A DNA stretch of 64,000 nt from Zanthoxylum bungeanum (GCA_019454045.1 SKCR01041674.1:1-64000), one strand, 5' to 3'. Shown: positions 34,765 to 48,388, counted from the stretch's first letter. Notes: generated by a model from the sequence alone, not told the origin. Program-made: numbers and translations.

Positions 34765-36919
34765 TGGGCCAATATCTAGCTAGGCTAGAGGTGGATATGA
34801 ATTTTACGTGACCTTCACGGATGTGGCATCGCGTTATGGTTATGTGTTTCTTTTGAAGAACACAAATCGGAAACTTTTACAGTTTCAACACGAAATAGAC
34901 AAACAGATCGGCTAAAGTATTAAACCGTCACGGATAAACCGTAATGGAAAATACTTAAGCAATAAGTTTCTAATATACTTGAAAGAGTATAGTATTCTTT
35001 CAATGAGGACTCCTCCCGGAACACGTCAATTTGACGGTGTGTCCAAACCGAGTAACCAATTTTGTTGGACATGATAAGGTTAATCATGAGTCACTCTGGG
35101 CTACCATTTCCTTCAACGGATAAGCATTAACAGTGCAGAACTTATTCAGAATAAGGTTCCATAAAATCTGTTTGACATATATTATATTAGATATGAACGG
35201 GAAAGAAACCAGGTTTCTCATTCCTGATAATTTGGGAATGCTAGGCATATGTTTGGATGTACCAAACTCAAACCCAAATTGGATAAGTGCCAATTGTAGT
35301 TATCCTAGGGATACCAAAGTATTGTACTTATATAACTCACAAGAGAACAATTAGATTGTTGCTCACCATGTGGTTTTCCTAAGAGGAATACCGATATGCA
35401 GTGGTAAGTGGGAGAATTGTATAACTCGATTAAAATCAGAGTAACACTATTCAAGGCACCGATTCCTTAATGGAACACAAATAGTTCATCAAGGATGAAT
35501 CTATACCATTAATCTTCGTATACACAAGAACCGCGTATGTCAGAGAGTCAGAAAATAACCTGGGGTATGTGTTTCTGATCTCACCTCGTAAAGATGTTAA
35601 TCTTTTGAGGTATACCAACTGACTACGTATGAGGAAGTGATACAATGTATCGACTCCCTATAATGACAAAGTGTCATGAGTCCGAAATGGATTCCATGTA
35701 TACCAACTATGTTTGGATACTAGTTGTTGTACCGCAAGGCATTGTGCCTATTGGTACTGTATAAGTCTTCAAGGAAGACATACATGGATGGCAACATACC
35801 AATGTATAAAGCTAGGCTTTTAGTGGAAAGGTATCGTTATCAACATTGTGTTGATTATGATTCAACCTTTTACTTGTTTCCACGGTATATCCATTTGGAT
35901 AATGCTTGCTAAGGCTGCATGTTTCGTTTATGAAATATGTCAGCTTAACGGGAAAATCGCTTTCCTGAAAAGGAAACCTTTTGGAGGATGTTTACAACAT
36001 CCTGTCGGTTTTGTCGTACCAAAACTAGCAAACAAGGTTTGCAGGTTATTCGATCCATATTTGGATTGTAGCAAGCATAGGTTCTTAGAATTATCGTTTT
36101 GATGTAATCATAATGGTGTATGATTTAATTCAAAACGAAAAGATTCTTGTGTATAAGGAGGTTAGTGGGAGCGCACTGACAGTGGCTGTCCTATAAAATA
36201 ATGATAATATGTCATTTCTTGGAAATGATATTCCCATAAAAACAATCGGAGAAAGCTTGGCTTTCGAGAAAACTCTCCGAGAAATCATACATTGAAAAAT
36301 GTACGCAACTTGGTGTCTCATACGCTTTGAGCATTTGGATTCACAAACAGACCAATCCGAGTGATGGTCACTGGATTGATGTTCAGAACATCCGTTAGTA
36401 TCTTAGAGAACTAAGGATGCTGTCTTAATCTATGGAGATAGAGAACTTGAAGTGACTGGGATCACTATAGCAAGTTTCCTAAATCGATAAAGATTACTAA
36501 AAGTCGCAAACGGTACTACAAAGTTTGAATGACAGTACAGTAAGCTGGAAATCTTCCAAGTAAGATACCGTTACCGTATAAACAATAAATGCGGGTTATT
36601 GCTGCAGCTGAGGCGGCAATAGAAGCCTTCTGGGTTGATACAAAATCTAATTAGATTAGATACAGTTCTGTTATCAGCTGAGCCAGGCGTCAGCACAGGC
36701 TAAAGAATTAATGGTCTCATCAACGATCCAGATATATACTTCGATATTCATCTGATTCATTCGGATCACTCATCGTAGCGATGTGATGATCGAAGAAATC
36801 GCATCAGTCGATAATCATGCAAATCCGCTGACGAACACCTTTTCTCAACAGTTTGAGCCAAGCGTACATGGTTCGGGTGTCAGACACTTGAGTGACTGGC
36901 TATAGGCCAAGTGGGAGAT

Positions 36920-38977
36920 TGTTGGACAATTATGACCCATAGCGTCACTATTTGTACAGATCATGGTGTTGTTGTACAAATTAATAATGTGACAAAGGAG
37001 ATTGCACTCTTATCATTTGTGATTAGATCACCTAGATATATAAATGATAAGAGGTCCCTATGATTTGTTCCTGGATTGAGAATGATATGAGACAGTATCA
37101 GTCCATGAAGGATAAATCATTAAATATCCCTAGTCAGAGTTTTATCGAGAATGGACATCGATAAATACGTAAAAGACTAGTATTACACTTGTGCGCGTTG
37201 TGAGGGCACAACGACATAGTTCTCATATATTTGGGGTATATGATACTCATGCAAGTGTAATAGGAGGTTGTGTTTTACCGATGGTACGGGAAACAGCTTC
37301 GCTTTGGATAGACCCCATCAGAATTCCATTAGTAGTATGACTATGTGTCTATGGAAGTCCGAAATCAGGGTAGGTGTATTTGGTCTTAACTTAAGACTTG
37401 CACCGCTAATACTTGCGACAATCAATATACTTTGGTTGCGGTCCTCCAGGGCTTTAACATGTTCTGTGTACGCCAATGTTGGTATATTGAGAATCGTAGT
37501 GTGTTGGGTGTGATGTCAAGACGGAAGTGTCACTCTAGTCATATGGAGATGATGGTCACGTAGGATACGGTACTAGTACTCTTAAGTACTGCATTCATCG
37601 GGATAAAATGACAAGGTCATGTTTTATCGATTATAGAGACTAGTTACCAGACATCCGACATGTGCTTCGTACGGGGCAGACACAATTCCAGCCCCAGGAC
37701 TAGCACGTGATCATCTGATACTGGACAGAAATACGCAATACCACGTATACTACGACTGATATAGATCGCTTATTCATGTAAGCATGTTTCTGGAGAATTG
37801 GGTAGGCATGGCGCTTTGCTAGAAGCCAACCTTGTCTTGTGAATCGGTGTAAACATAGTACTAGGTACTTACGTGTTCGGATAGTTCGACGACCCGATTT
37901 ACTGCCAACATATCCGGGGATCTCATGGGTCGCTTCCTGAAGATTCACCGATGACGTATGACTCGCACTTTATTAATCTGGAATTAATTAGATGAGAGAG
38001 AAAATTAATCTGGGATTAATTGCGAGATATTTTATCTGGGATAAAATATCATTTAAAGAGAGAAAATGATTAATTTGGAATTAATCGATAAAATAATATA
38101 TTTGATATATTAAACGAAATTGGATTTCGACGCGGAATTAAAATTAGAGTTTAATTCGGGAGAACGAGTTAATTTTGAATTAATTCGTTAGCGATGTGAA
38201 TAGTGATTTTGCTAGGCGTAATCGTTTAATTACGTCGCAACGGAAAAATCGTTAATTTGGAATTAGCGAACCCGAGCCCGGGATTATTTGCGAGCGCATT
38301 AGCATTTCGAATTCGAGTGCGGCACGCAAGTCAAATCAAGCGTCAAATCGCAAGTCACATCAAGCGTCAAATCACATGTCACTTTGAGTGATGTGACATT
38401 TGATTGATTGAAGTGAGTTGATGTGAGACGATTGAAAGCATTTAATGCTTGTCTTTTTGAAATTAAAAAGTGGTAAATGGTTAATTATTTTGGAAATATA
38501 AAACCTATACACTTTATTATTTTCTCTCTCTCTCTTCACGGTTTTTGGAGCCAAATGCTCCTCTCTTCTCTCTCTCGGCCGATGGCAATATTTCTTCTGT
38601 TTTTCTTCTGGTTTGACCGAAAATGGCAGAAGAGATGTGATGATTTTTGTGGCAAAGAACATCACAAGTGCTAGCACACTCTAGGAGGCATACCAAGGTG
38701 ATATGGCAGTGATTGCGTGAGCATGGAAGTTTATCACAAAGCTTGAGCTTCAAAGGACATCCATGGCCGATTCTTGGAAGAGGAAAACCACCCACTGCCG
38801 TGCAGTCCACACTTTGAGCAGCTCACTACCGAGCAACATGGAGGAGGGCAGTTCGTTTTTGGTTCATCATCGCATCGACTCAACCATTCATTGTGAGTAT
38901 TTCGCACCTCCTTTGAATGTATTCACACTTGTTTCATGTTTGATTAATGATCTTGGGAAGCTTATAAAACTCCAACA
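36920..38977 (+). repeat. 3' LTR of copia C (2,058 bp)
   Basis: Preceded by polypurine tract AAGTGGGAGA (36909-36918). It contains the hairpin set missing from the 5' LTR, for example arm CGAAAT, spacer TGG at 38115-38129. Donor-like GTGAGTAT at 38893-38900. Confidence 0.94.
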
Positions 38978-38982
38978 CGCGT

Positions 38983-39594
38983 CACATCAAATTACACATC
39001 ATTCAAGTGATGGATGTCTTGTCACTTTGAGTGATTGACAACCAGTCACTATTCATGAGTGATGTGAGTTGTTGGAATGCATTTATTGCATTTTTGCTTC
39101 CAAATTTTTCTAAGCTTTTTGGAAAAGCTTTTGACTAATTTTTGGTATATGTTTTATTAGGTTTGGGAAACCAAATAACCAAGACATTCTTCTCTCTCCC
39201 TTCTCCTCCCATTTTCGGCCAAGGGCCAAAATGCTTCTCTCCCAATTTTTCTTGACAAGGCCGAGAATTACAAGAAGTAAGATGGAAGATTTGTGGTAAA
39301 TTTTCCAATGCTAGCACATGAAGGGTCATCCTATGGTGATAGGGAAACCAACTTGTGAGCATGGAATCACCATTTTCAAAGCTTGGAGCTTGGAGCATCA
39401 ATTGAGGACATGACCGAAAATCACAAGGAGCACACAAGGAAGAAAGCCGAGAGCTTCAAGGGAGCATCAAAGGGATTGTGTTCCTCGCGTCACACAATCC
39501 GATCAATGTAAGTATGATTCCGCCATATTTCATTGTTGTATTCACACATATTTCTTGGTTGAAATCGATCCCGGGAGTAATTAGAAACCCAACA
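38983..39594 (+). repeat. 5' LTR of copia B, right part
   Basis: Continues the LTR broken at 26929 and matches the end of the 3' LTR at about 46890-47502. Ends AAACCCAACA; donor-like GTAAGTAT at 39508-39515. Confidence 0.92.
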
Positions 39595-41945
39595 ATGGTA
39601 TCTTGAGCCATTTTGAGCATGAAATGTGATTAGGGTAAAATTTGGGTAAATTGGATTTGAGCATGTTTGAGTGAAATTACTTGATTGAGTATGCTTGAAT
39701 GATGATGTATTGAAGTTGTATATGATCAATTTCATGAAATATTGATTGGATCAATTTTTCCCCAATATGTTGGCTTGGCTGAATGTATACAGTGCCCTAA
39801 TGTCATGGTATTTTTTTATTTTGATCATTAGATGAGTTGAAATCACTTGGGTAATGTTGATTTGAGATTTAATTGGATTGAATTTTGAATTGGACAAATA
39901 ATCCCATAAATGCGGTGACATAAAAGCATGTGAAATGATGTGTGTTTTTGATTCAAATGTGCTAGACATATGTTGATGATAATGAGCATAATTAATTAGG
40001 CTAATTGGTGTTTTAAAAATATTAATTTGGGTAATTAATTATGGCATACACTTTAATTAATTTAATTATGAAATTTGGAATTTTTGTAATTTAATTAATT
40101 GGGCCAAATTGGAATTGGGCTTTTAAAGTTATAATTGGGCTTAATGGGCTTGGTTGGGCCAAGTTTCGTTTAGGATAATTGGTTGGATCCAATTGGGCCC
40201 AAAACCATATCCATAAATTCCAATTATGACTTAATGGACCTTTAATATTAATTGGGCCTAAATTGGTTTCTTGGCAAATAGGGGTGATTTATTAAATGGG
40301 CTTTGGTATTTGGGTTTGACCCATATTGACCAAAAGTCCATGCCTTAAGAAATTAATTAAAAGCCCATTGGACTTTAATTAAATTAACATTGGATGTTAA
40401 TCGGGCTTTGAGACCCGTAACGATTAGATTTAGAATCTAAGTCGTAAAGGAACATTATAAAGTGTAAAAATTTAATTTAGAATTAAATAAATGAGTTAGC
40501 ATTAAATACTTATTAAATTGGATTTAATGTTGTAGTTAATTTAATTTAAGAATTCGTACTTTGAGTACGTATTATTCGTAAAACGAGTTTGACTCGCGCA
40601 AAATCAAATCGTTGTTTAAACATTGGATGGTCATTAATATTCAGATTAATTAATTGGATTAGATTGATTGATAACATGTTTGTGTGACTACATGGATGTG
40701 ATGTATGAATAATGTACATCGAATGGATATTAGATGGGTGAGGAAAATTTTGGAAATTATTGTAATAAATTTAGAATTTATTAATTGGACCTGCGTGTCC
40801 AGCCTATTACCTCTTGACTCTGTGTATTTCTCTTCTCACCTATTCCCATCAAGTAAATGAGGTTTCTTTAGAAGTGTTATGTAATCGGGTAGAAGTAATA
40901 CTTGTGCTAGCGGGAGAGAGGAAATGGAGAGATTTGTTCTAGGAACAATGTTTAAGTATCCATCCGCATATCATTATTATTTTATTTATACGCGCCTTAT
41001 TATGTGTTTAGAATGCATGTTTAGGGGTGTATGATGATGAGACCTTAACAAAGATAATTAATTGGTTGCCAATTGATGCGAAAAACACTCAACACATATT
41101 AAGCGTTTTTCCTTCCATTGAGTGATTCTTACTCAAGATCCAAGATTGGCACTGGTTTGTTGGCCAAAGTCAAGACCTTTGTCCGTGGCGGATGTGTTTG
41201 AATCATGAAAGTTTTGTTCAAAATTGGTGTCTTGTCCAAGTTATGATTTGTTGGCCAAATTCAAGATCACTTCTTGTCCATCGACATTGATTACGAAGCT
41301 TTCCATGGTCAATGGGTTCCGTTTAACTGGATCACTAAGTTTGTTGTGCCAAAGCCAAGGCTTAGTTGATTCAGAGGAAAAAGGTTAGGTAATATATTGG
41401 ATATATTGGCATTTATAAGATATATGTTTCGGACTTGGATGTCCACCTACTGGATCTAGGAATTGGATGGGATCCAATTGATCTTATAGATCTACCTAGT
41501 TAATTATCATACAATTTGTTGGCCAAAGTCAAGATTGTGTGATATTTAACGGGATCCTAGCCTACTAGGAAACAAGGTTTCCCGAGTACTCAACAGAGGG
41601 TTAGAGGCTCGCCGAAAAATAGTGGGAGGCAAGTATTAAATTTTCAATATTCATTTAGTTACTTGCCATACGCGCTCATTTCATTTTTCGTCTAATTAAA
41701 TTAATATATTAGTTGGACTAATATTTAATTGTTGTTTTAATTAAACTGTTGGACTGTATTCAAACTATTTCAATTAATAGTTGATTTTATAATTGGATTA
41801 TAGTAATCAATATAATTGAAATTATCCAATTAAATTATAGTTGATTATATAGTTAGACTATAGTAATCATTATAATCAATAGTACCTTAAATCGTTGATT
41901 AAATAGTTGGACTATTAGAATCAAGATAATGAAAGATTAGTGTTT
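39595..41945 (+). other. Leader of copia B
   Basis: Begins with primer site TGGTATCTTGAGCC. Same order of structures as in E: triloop hairpin with arm AATAAATT and spacer TAG near 40764, TGGAC stem-loop at 40786-40801, TTGGCCAA repeats from 41158, hairpin cluster at about 41705-41930. Confidence 0.8.
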
Positions 41946-44900
41946 AAAACATAATCCTGGATGAAAATGTATTTTAAAGGACTTTAATTTTCAAATTGGG
42001 AATAAAATCTCAGGATAGTCCTGGAGACCGAGAAGTTACTTTATTTGATATAGTGACGTCTCGTGCCTAAGCCCGGAGTTGAGCAAATAGTAGAACATGA
42101 TATTTGGAATATTCATGTGATGATAACTTTAGTGCTTAATCCATTATGCTTGCCAAATAGACTCCTTAATTTCTTAGTCAGAACTAAGGATTAGATCCTT
42201 ATAGTATGATATTGAAATTAAAGGATCTCATAGATCTATTCTTAGATCTTAGAAGTACTAAATTGCAATAGTAAACTCTTGGAGAGTTAATGGCTACACT
42301 CAAGGAGACAAAGCCAAAGTTTGCAATAGGCAAGAAGCGCAAGACGCATCTTACTTCGACATCCCAGAAGTCCAAGGTTGGCCAAAGGCTTCTGGAGTGT
42401 GGAAAAAGGGCAAGAGGCAAAATCATTATAATCTTATGGGAAGACAAAGGACATATCCCAATATGTCTGCCTAAACTGTGGCAAACGGGGTCACTGGAAG
42501 CGTGACTGCCGTAAGGACAAGGCAGACATGAAGGAATTGAAGATGGGCAAGGCTCCGACTTCAAATATGTTTGTCATAAACATGTTCGCTACTAGTATTA
42601 AAATTGGATTTCAGATACTGAGTGTGGTACATGAATATGTGCTGTTGTGCATAATCTGCTGACAAACAAGATACTGACTTCATATGAGATTTATCTATGA
42701 ATCGAAAACGGGACGAGAGTCGCTGTTTTAACCGTAGAAACCTAAGTTTAGGAACTACCCTTCGGGTGTGTACTTAAATTAGGAAACTGTTAGAATGTAA
42801 CTAGTTTGACTAGAAACATTATCTCTATATCATGGTTTAATCCATTGCGGATACACCTTTATATTCTAGAACACTAAAGTGTTTTATTATATAAATGATA
42901 TTGAGATAAACACATTAGATGTGAATAACAGCATTTATATTTTGAATATAAATAAATCTCAAACGTATAACATGACAAACTAATAGCTCAAACTGAATTA
43001 ATCAGTTAGGACTTATTTGTGGCATTGTTGTCTGGGACATAATTAAACAACACTCGTATATCCACACTTTCGAAGAGTGGATACTAGGACAGATTTGATT
43101 CTATTCAAATGATGTCTATGAATCTAGTTTATTAGGCAAAGTGCCTAAAACACCTTTACTTGGTAAAAGTGTAAGGGCCATCGATCTGTTAGCCCTCGTT
43201 CATAGTTACGTAAGTGGGCCCATGTCTAGCTAGGTTAGATGTGGATATGAATGTTTCGTGACCTTTACGGATGTGGAATCACGTTATGGTTATGTGTTTC
43301 TTTTGAAACACATATCAGAAACTTTTGATGAAATCAAAGAGTTTCGACACGAAGTAGACAAACAGATTGGCTAAAGTATTAAACAGTCACGGTTAGACCA
43401 TGATGAAAATACTTAAGCAATAAGTTTCTCAAATACTTGAAAGAGAATAGTATTATTTCAATGAGGACTCCTCCCGGAACACGTTAGTCTGACATTTTGT
43501 CCGAACAGAGAAACCAAATTTTATTGGACATGATAAGGTTAATCATGAGTCGCTCTGAGCTACCATTTCCTTCAACAGATAGCATTACACAGTGTAAAAC
43601 TTATTTTGAATAAGGTTCCATGAGAATCTGTTTGACAGACTTCATATAAGATATGAACATGAAAGAAACCGGGTTTTCTCATTCCTGGAGATTTGGTATG
43701 CTGGGCATATGTTTGGATGATACCAAACTAGAACCCAAATCGGATAAGTGCCTAAATTGTGGGTTATCCTAGGGAAACCAAAGTATAGTACTTATACAAC
43801 TCACAAGAGAACAATGTAATTGTTGCTCACCATGCGGTTTTCCTAAGAGGAATACCTATATGCAGTGGTATGTGGGAGGAAAGTAAAACTCGATGAAAAT
43901 CAGAGTGATACTATTCCAGGCACCGATTCCTTAATGGAACACAAATAATTCATCAAGGATGAAACTATATCGCAATCTTCGAATACACAAGAACCACGCA
44001 AGTCGGAGAGAGTTAGAAAACAACCCGGGAGGTATGGGTTTCTGATCTCACCTCATAAAGATATCAATCTTATTGAGGAATACGAACTGACTACGTATAA
44101 GGAAGTGATATAAGGTATCAACTCCCTATTAGGGCAAAGTGCCATGAAGTCCGAAATGGATTCCATGTATACCAACCAAGTTTGGATACTAGTTGATGTA
44201 TCGGAAGGCATTGTGCCTATTGGTACTATATAAGTCTTCAAGGAAGACATACATGGAAGGAAACAACCAACGTACTAAGCTGGGCTTGTAGCGAAAAGGT
44301 ATCGTTATCAACATTATGTCGATTACGACGAAACCTTTTACTCGTTGCCATTGTTAAATCAATTTGGATAATGCTTGCATATGCTGCATGTTTCATTTAT
44401 GAGATATGGCAGCTGGAACGTCAAAATCGCTTTCCTTAACGGAAACCTTTTGGAGGATGTTTACAACATCCTGATGGTTTTTTCGTACCAAAACGAGAAA
44501 ACAAGGTTTGCAAGTTAACTCGATCCATTTATGGATTGAAGCAAGCATAGCGTTCTTGGAACTATCGTTTTGATGTAATCATAATGGTATATGATTTAAT
44601 TCAAAATGAAAATGATTCTTATGTATATAAGGAGGTTAGTGGGAGCACACTGACAATGAATGTCCTATATAAGTAATGATGAGATGTCGTTCTTGGAAAT
44701 GATATTCCTATAATACAATCGGTAAAATTCTCCGTAGAATTCTTGGGAGAAACAACCTTTATTCTAGGAATAAAGATATACTGGGATAGATTTAAAGTTG
44801 TTAATACTCTCCAAGAACTGTACATTGAAATAAATGTACGCGACCTGGTGTCTCATACGCTTTGAGCATATGGAGTCACAATCGGGCCAATCCAAGTGAT

Positions 44901-45455
44901 AGTCACTGGATTGATGTTAAGAACATCCTTTAGTATCTTAGATGAACTAAGGATGTTGTCTTATACTATGGAGAAGAGAACTTGAAGTGACTTGGTTCAC
45001 TGCTGCAAGTTTCCTAACCGATAAAAATCAACTAAGAGTCGTAATAATGGTACTACAAAGTTTGAATAACGGAATAGTGAGCTGGAAATCTTCCAAGCAA
45101 GATACTGTTACCGAATAAACAACAAAAGTGGAATATTACTGCAGCTAAGGCAGCAATAGAAGCCTTTTGGATCGATAATAATCCTAATTAGATTAGGAGT
45201 AGTTATGTTAGCAGCTGAGCTAGGCTACAACACAGGCTAAAGAATTAATGGTCTCATCAACGATCCAGATATATACTTCAATTATACATCTGATTCGTTC
45301 GGATCACACATCGTGGCGATGTGATGATCAAATAAATCGCATCAGATGATAACCCTGCAAATCCACTGACGAAAGTATTTTCTCAGCAGAAGTTTGAGCG
45401 AACCGTACATAGTTCGGGTGTAGGACACTTGAGTGATTGGGTATAGGCCAAGTGG
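41946..45455 (+). pseudogene. Copia B gag-pol remnant
   Basis: Gag with the deletion shared with C and F (junction near 42270). The CCHC knuckle is still legible around 42465-42515. Pre-integrase region near 43015; integrase from 43190 with shared stop TAA at 43372-43374 and the first catalytic Asp changed to Tyr (HSYVSGP near 43200); RT about 43700-44960; RNase H to 45455. Many stops and frameshifts. Confidence 0.88.
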
Positions 45456-45460
45456 GAGAT

Positions 45461-47502
45461 TGTTGGACAGTTATGGCCCATAGCATCACTATTTGTACAT
45501 ATCATGGTGTTGTTGTACAAATTAACTATGTGACAAAGGAAATTGCTCTTTTATCATTTGTAATTAGATTACCAATATGTATAAATGATAGAAGGTCCAT
45601 ATGATTAGTTCCGGATTGAGATGATATGTGACAGTTTCAATCCACGAAGGTTTAATCATTAAATATCTCTAGTCGTAGTATTATCGAGATTGGACATCGA
45701 TAATGCGGAATAGACTAGTATTACACTTGTGCGCGTTGTGGGAGCATAATGGCATAGTTCTCATATATTTGGGTATAGGATACTCATGCAAGTGTAATAG
45801 GAGGTTGTGTTTACCGATGGTATGGAAACAGCTTCGCTCTGGATAGACCCCTCGAAATTCCATTGGTAGTATGACTATGTGTCTATGGAAGTCCGAATCA
45901 GGGTAGGTGTATTTGGTCTTAACCTGAGACTTGCACCGCTAATACTTGCGACAATCAATATACTTTGGTTTAGGTCGTCCAGGGCTTTAACAGGTTCTGT
46001 GTACGCCTCTTCTGGGTATATTGAGAATCGTAGTGTATTGGGTGTGATGTCGAGATGGAAGTATCACTCCAGTCATAATGGAGATAATGATCACGTAGGA
46101 TACGGAACTGGTTCTCTTATATGCTGCAGCTATCGGGATATTATGACTAGGTCATGTTTATCCCATTATAGAGACTAGTTACCAAAGATCCGATATGTGC
46201 TTCGTACGGGGCAGACACATTTCCATCCCCAGGCCTTGCACGTGACATCTGATACTGGATCGAAATACGCAATACTACGTATATTACGCCTGATATAGAT
46301 CATATATTCCAGTAAGAATATTTCTGGAGAATTGGGTAGGCACGGTGCTTTGCTAGAAGCCAACCATGTCTTGTAAATCGGTAAAAACGTAGTACTAGGT
46401 ACGTACGTGTTCGGATAGTCTGATGACCGGATTTGCTGCCAATATATCCGGGGATCTCATGGGTCGCTTCCCGAAGATTCCCGATGACGTATGACTCGCA
46501 CTTTATTAATCTGGGATTAAATAATGAGAGAGACTAAATTAATCTAGGATTAATTACGGAGATATTTTATCTGGGATAAAATATTATTTAAAGAGAGAGA
46601 ACGATTAATTTGGAATTAATCGATAAAATAATATATTCGATATATTATATGAAATTGGATTTCGATGCGGAATTGAAATTAGATTTTAATTCGGGAGAAC
46701 GAGTTAATTTAGAATTAATTCGTCAGCGACATGAATAGTAATTTTTCTAGGCAAAATTATTTAATTGAATTTGATTTAATTACATCGCAACGGAAAATTC
46801 GTTAATTCGGAATTAACGAACCCGAGCCCGGGAGTGGTTGCGGGCCCACTCGCATTTTGAATCAAGTGCGGCCCACACGTCACATCACACATCACATCAC
46901 ATTGCACATCATTCAAGTGATGGATGTCTTGTCACTTTGAGTGATTGACAACCAGTCACTATTCATGAGTGATGTGAGTTGTTGGAATGCATTTATTGCA
47001 TTTTTGCCTCCAAATTTTTCTAAGCTTTTTGGAAAAGCTTTTGACTAATTTTTGGTATATGTTTATTAGGTTTTGGAAACCAAATAACCAAGACATTCTT
47101 CTCTCTCCCTTCTCCTCCCATTTTCGGCCAAGGGCCAAAATGTTCTCTCCCAATTTTTCTTGGCAAGGCCGAGAATTACAAGAAGTAAGATGGAAGATTT
47201 GTGGCAAATTTTCCAATGCTAGCACATGACGGGTCATCCTAAGGTGGTAGGGAAACCAACTTGTGAGCATGGAATCATCATTTGCAAAGCTTAGAGCTTG
47301 GAGAATCAATGGATGACATGACCAAAAATCACAAGGAGCACACAAGGGAGAAAGCCGAGAGCTTCAAGGGAGCATCAAAGGGCTTGTGTTCCTCGCGTCG
47401 CAAAATTCGATCAATGTAAGTATTATTCCTCCATATTTCATTGTTGTATTCGCACATATTTCTTGCTTGAAATCGATCCCGGGACTAATTAGAAACCCAA
47501 CA
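45461..47502 (+). repeat. 3' LTR of copia B (2,042 bp)
   Basis: Hairpin array from about 46503 to 46820, including a 10-bp arm ATATTTTATC with spacer TGG (46562-46584) and a 10-bp arm TTCGTTAATT with spacer CGG (46798-46820). Donor-like GTAAGTAT at 47416-47423. Ends AAACCCAACA. Confidence 0.94.
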
Positions 47503-48030
47503 ATGGCTTTGTGTGATCTAGTTACAAGTGTTAACTTGATGCCTTTTTCTATTTTCTAGAAATTGCAGATTGGAGAAATAATGCCCACCTCAGTCTCTTT
47601 GCAACTTGCTGATAGAACACTCGTATTTCCGAGAGGTGTAGTTAAGGATGTGCTGGTCAAGGTTGACAAATTTTTTTCCCAGCATATTTTTTTGTCCCTG
47701 ATATGGAGGAAGACGAAGACGTGCCGATCATCCTCGGGAGACCATTCTTGTCTATAGGACGAACCATTATTGATGTACAAAAATGAGAACTAACCATGAG
47801 GGTGTAGGACCAAGAAGTAACATTCAATGTTTTCAAAGCCATGAATTTCTCGGATGACCAAAAGAAGGAGGAATGTTTCAGAGTTGATTTGATACAAAGT
47901 ACCATCCAGACCTCCAATCCAATGCAAGTTCTACTGACAAACTTAAAGCATGTCAACAGTCTGTGGAGCCTGAAGATAAAGTGTATTGCACACTGAAGAA
48001 GCCTATTCTTACATTAAAAGCAATAAAAGA
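47503..48030 (+). pseudogene. Athila-type protease (second half)
   Basis: Continues the protease cut by copia B. CDLVTSVNLMPFS holds the active-site region with the usual DLGAS altered to DLVTS, then [34 protein letters not shown] and [10 protein letters not shown] in shifting frames, ending near 47830 with TFNVFKAMNF. Sequence to about 48015 is the linker after protease. RT, RNase H and most of integrase, which should follow, are missing. The junction to the integrase tail lies around 48000-48030. Confidence 0.85.
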
Positions 48031-48055
48031 GAAACAGTTCCACTAGTTCAATGAG

Positions 48056-48388
48056 TTGGAGGAATTTCACATACAGCCCTTTGAGAATGCCAAATTGTAC
48101 AAAGAAAAGGCCAAGAAGAGACATGATGAAAAATTAGTGCGCATACAACTAGAACCAAGGCAGAGGGTACTATTAAACAAATCGAGGTTGAAACTCTTCC
48201 CATGGAAGCCAAAATCATGGTGGTCAGGTCCATTCTTAATCACCAAAGTTTTGCCAGATAAAGCCGTTGAGTTACATGATCCCAACTCCAACAAAATATT
48301 CAAAGTTAAAAACAAGCGTGTCAAGCACTACTGGGGAGAATCATCTGATCGACAAAAAGAAAGTGTCACACTTTCAGATCCAGCCTAA
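48056..48388 (+). pseudogene. Athila-type integrase C-terminal domain
   Basis: 110 codons: ENAKLYKEKAKKRHDEKL, then VLLNKSRLKLFPWKPKSWWS and GPFLITKVLPDKAVEL, the SH3-like C-terminal domain typical of gypsy integrases. The upstream catalytic core is deleted. This is an open but isolated fragment. Confidence 0.87.

Larger units (their letters stand above)
31191..36905 (+). pseudogene. Copia C gag-pol remnant, interrupted by solo LTR D
   Basis: Gag with the deletion shared with B and F (junction near 31437), a knuckle remnant near 31627, pre-integrase region near 32180, integrase on both sides of D (to 32373 and from 34760), RT about 35200-36420, RNase H tail to 36905. The integrase stop TAA at 34913-34915 is shared with A, B and F. 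Stops in every domain; non-coding. Confidence 0.88.
26930..38977 (+). mobile_element. Copia element C, nested in B, decayed
   Basis: 5' LTR 26930-28860, primer site TGGTATCAGAGC at 28862, leader to about 31190, decayed gag-pol to about 36905, 3' LTR 36920-38977. Flanks CGCAT (26925-26929) and CGCGT (38978-38982) are a 4/5 target duplication within B's LTR. Solo LTR D is inserted in its integrase. LTR-LTR divergence is visibly higher than in E, so it is older than E. Confidence 0.93.
25499..47502 (+). mobile_element. Copia element B, decayed, with element C nested in its 5' LTR
   Basis: The 5' LTR is in two parts, 25499-26929 and 38983-39594 (together 2,043 bp); the 3' LTR 45461-47502 is 2,042 bp, so the split pair is well supported. 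Primer site TGGTATCTTGAGCC at 39596, leader to about 41945, decayed gag-pol to about 45450, polypurine tract at 45450-45459. It sits inside the Athila protease just before the active-site codons. Confidence 0.93.

Noticed and set aside
38372..38810. Overlapping 101- and 97-codon minus-strand frames
   Set aside because: Inside the 3' LTR of copia C; no homology or conservation between LTR copies.
42199..42564. 121-codon minus-strand frame
   Set aside because: Antisense to the copia B gag and zinc-knuckle remnant.
46959..47345. 128-codon minus-strand frame and 80-codon plus frame at 46987
   Set aside because: Both lie in the 3' LTR of copia B; the matching segment of the 5' LTR does not keep them equally open.
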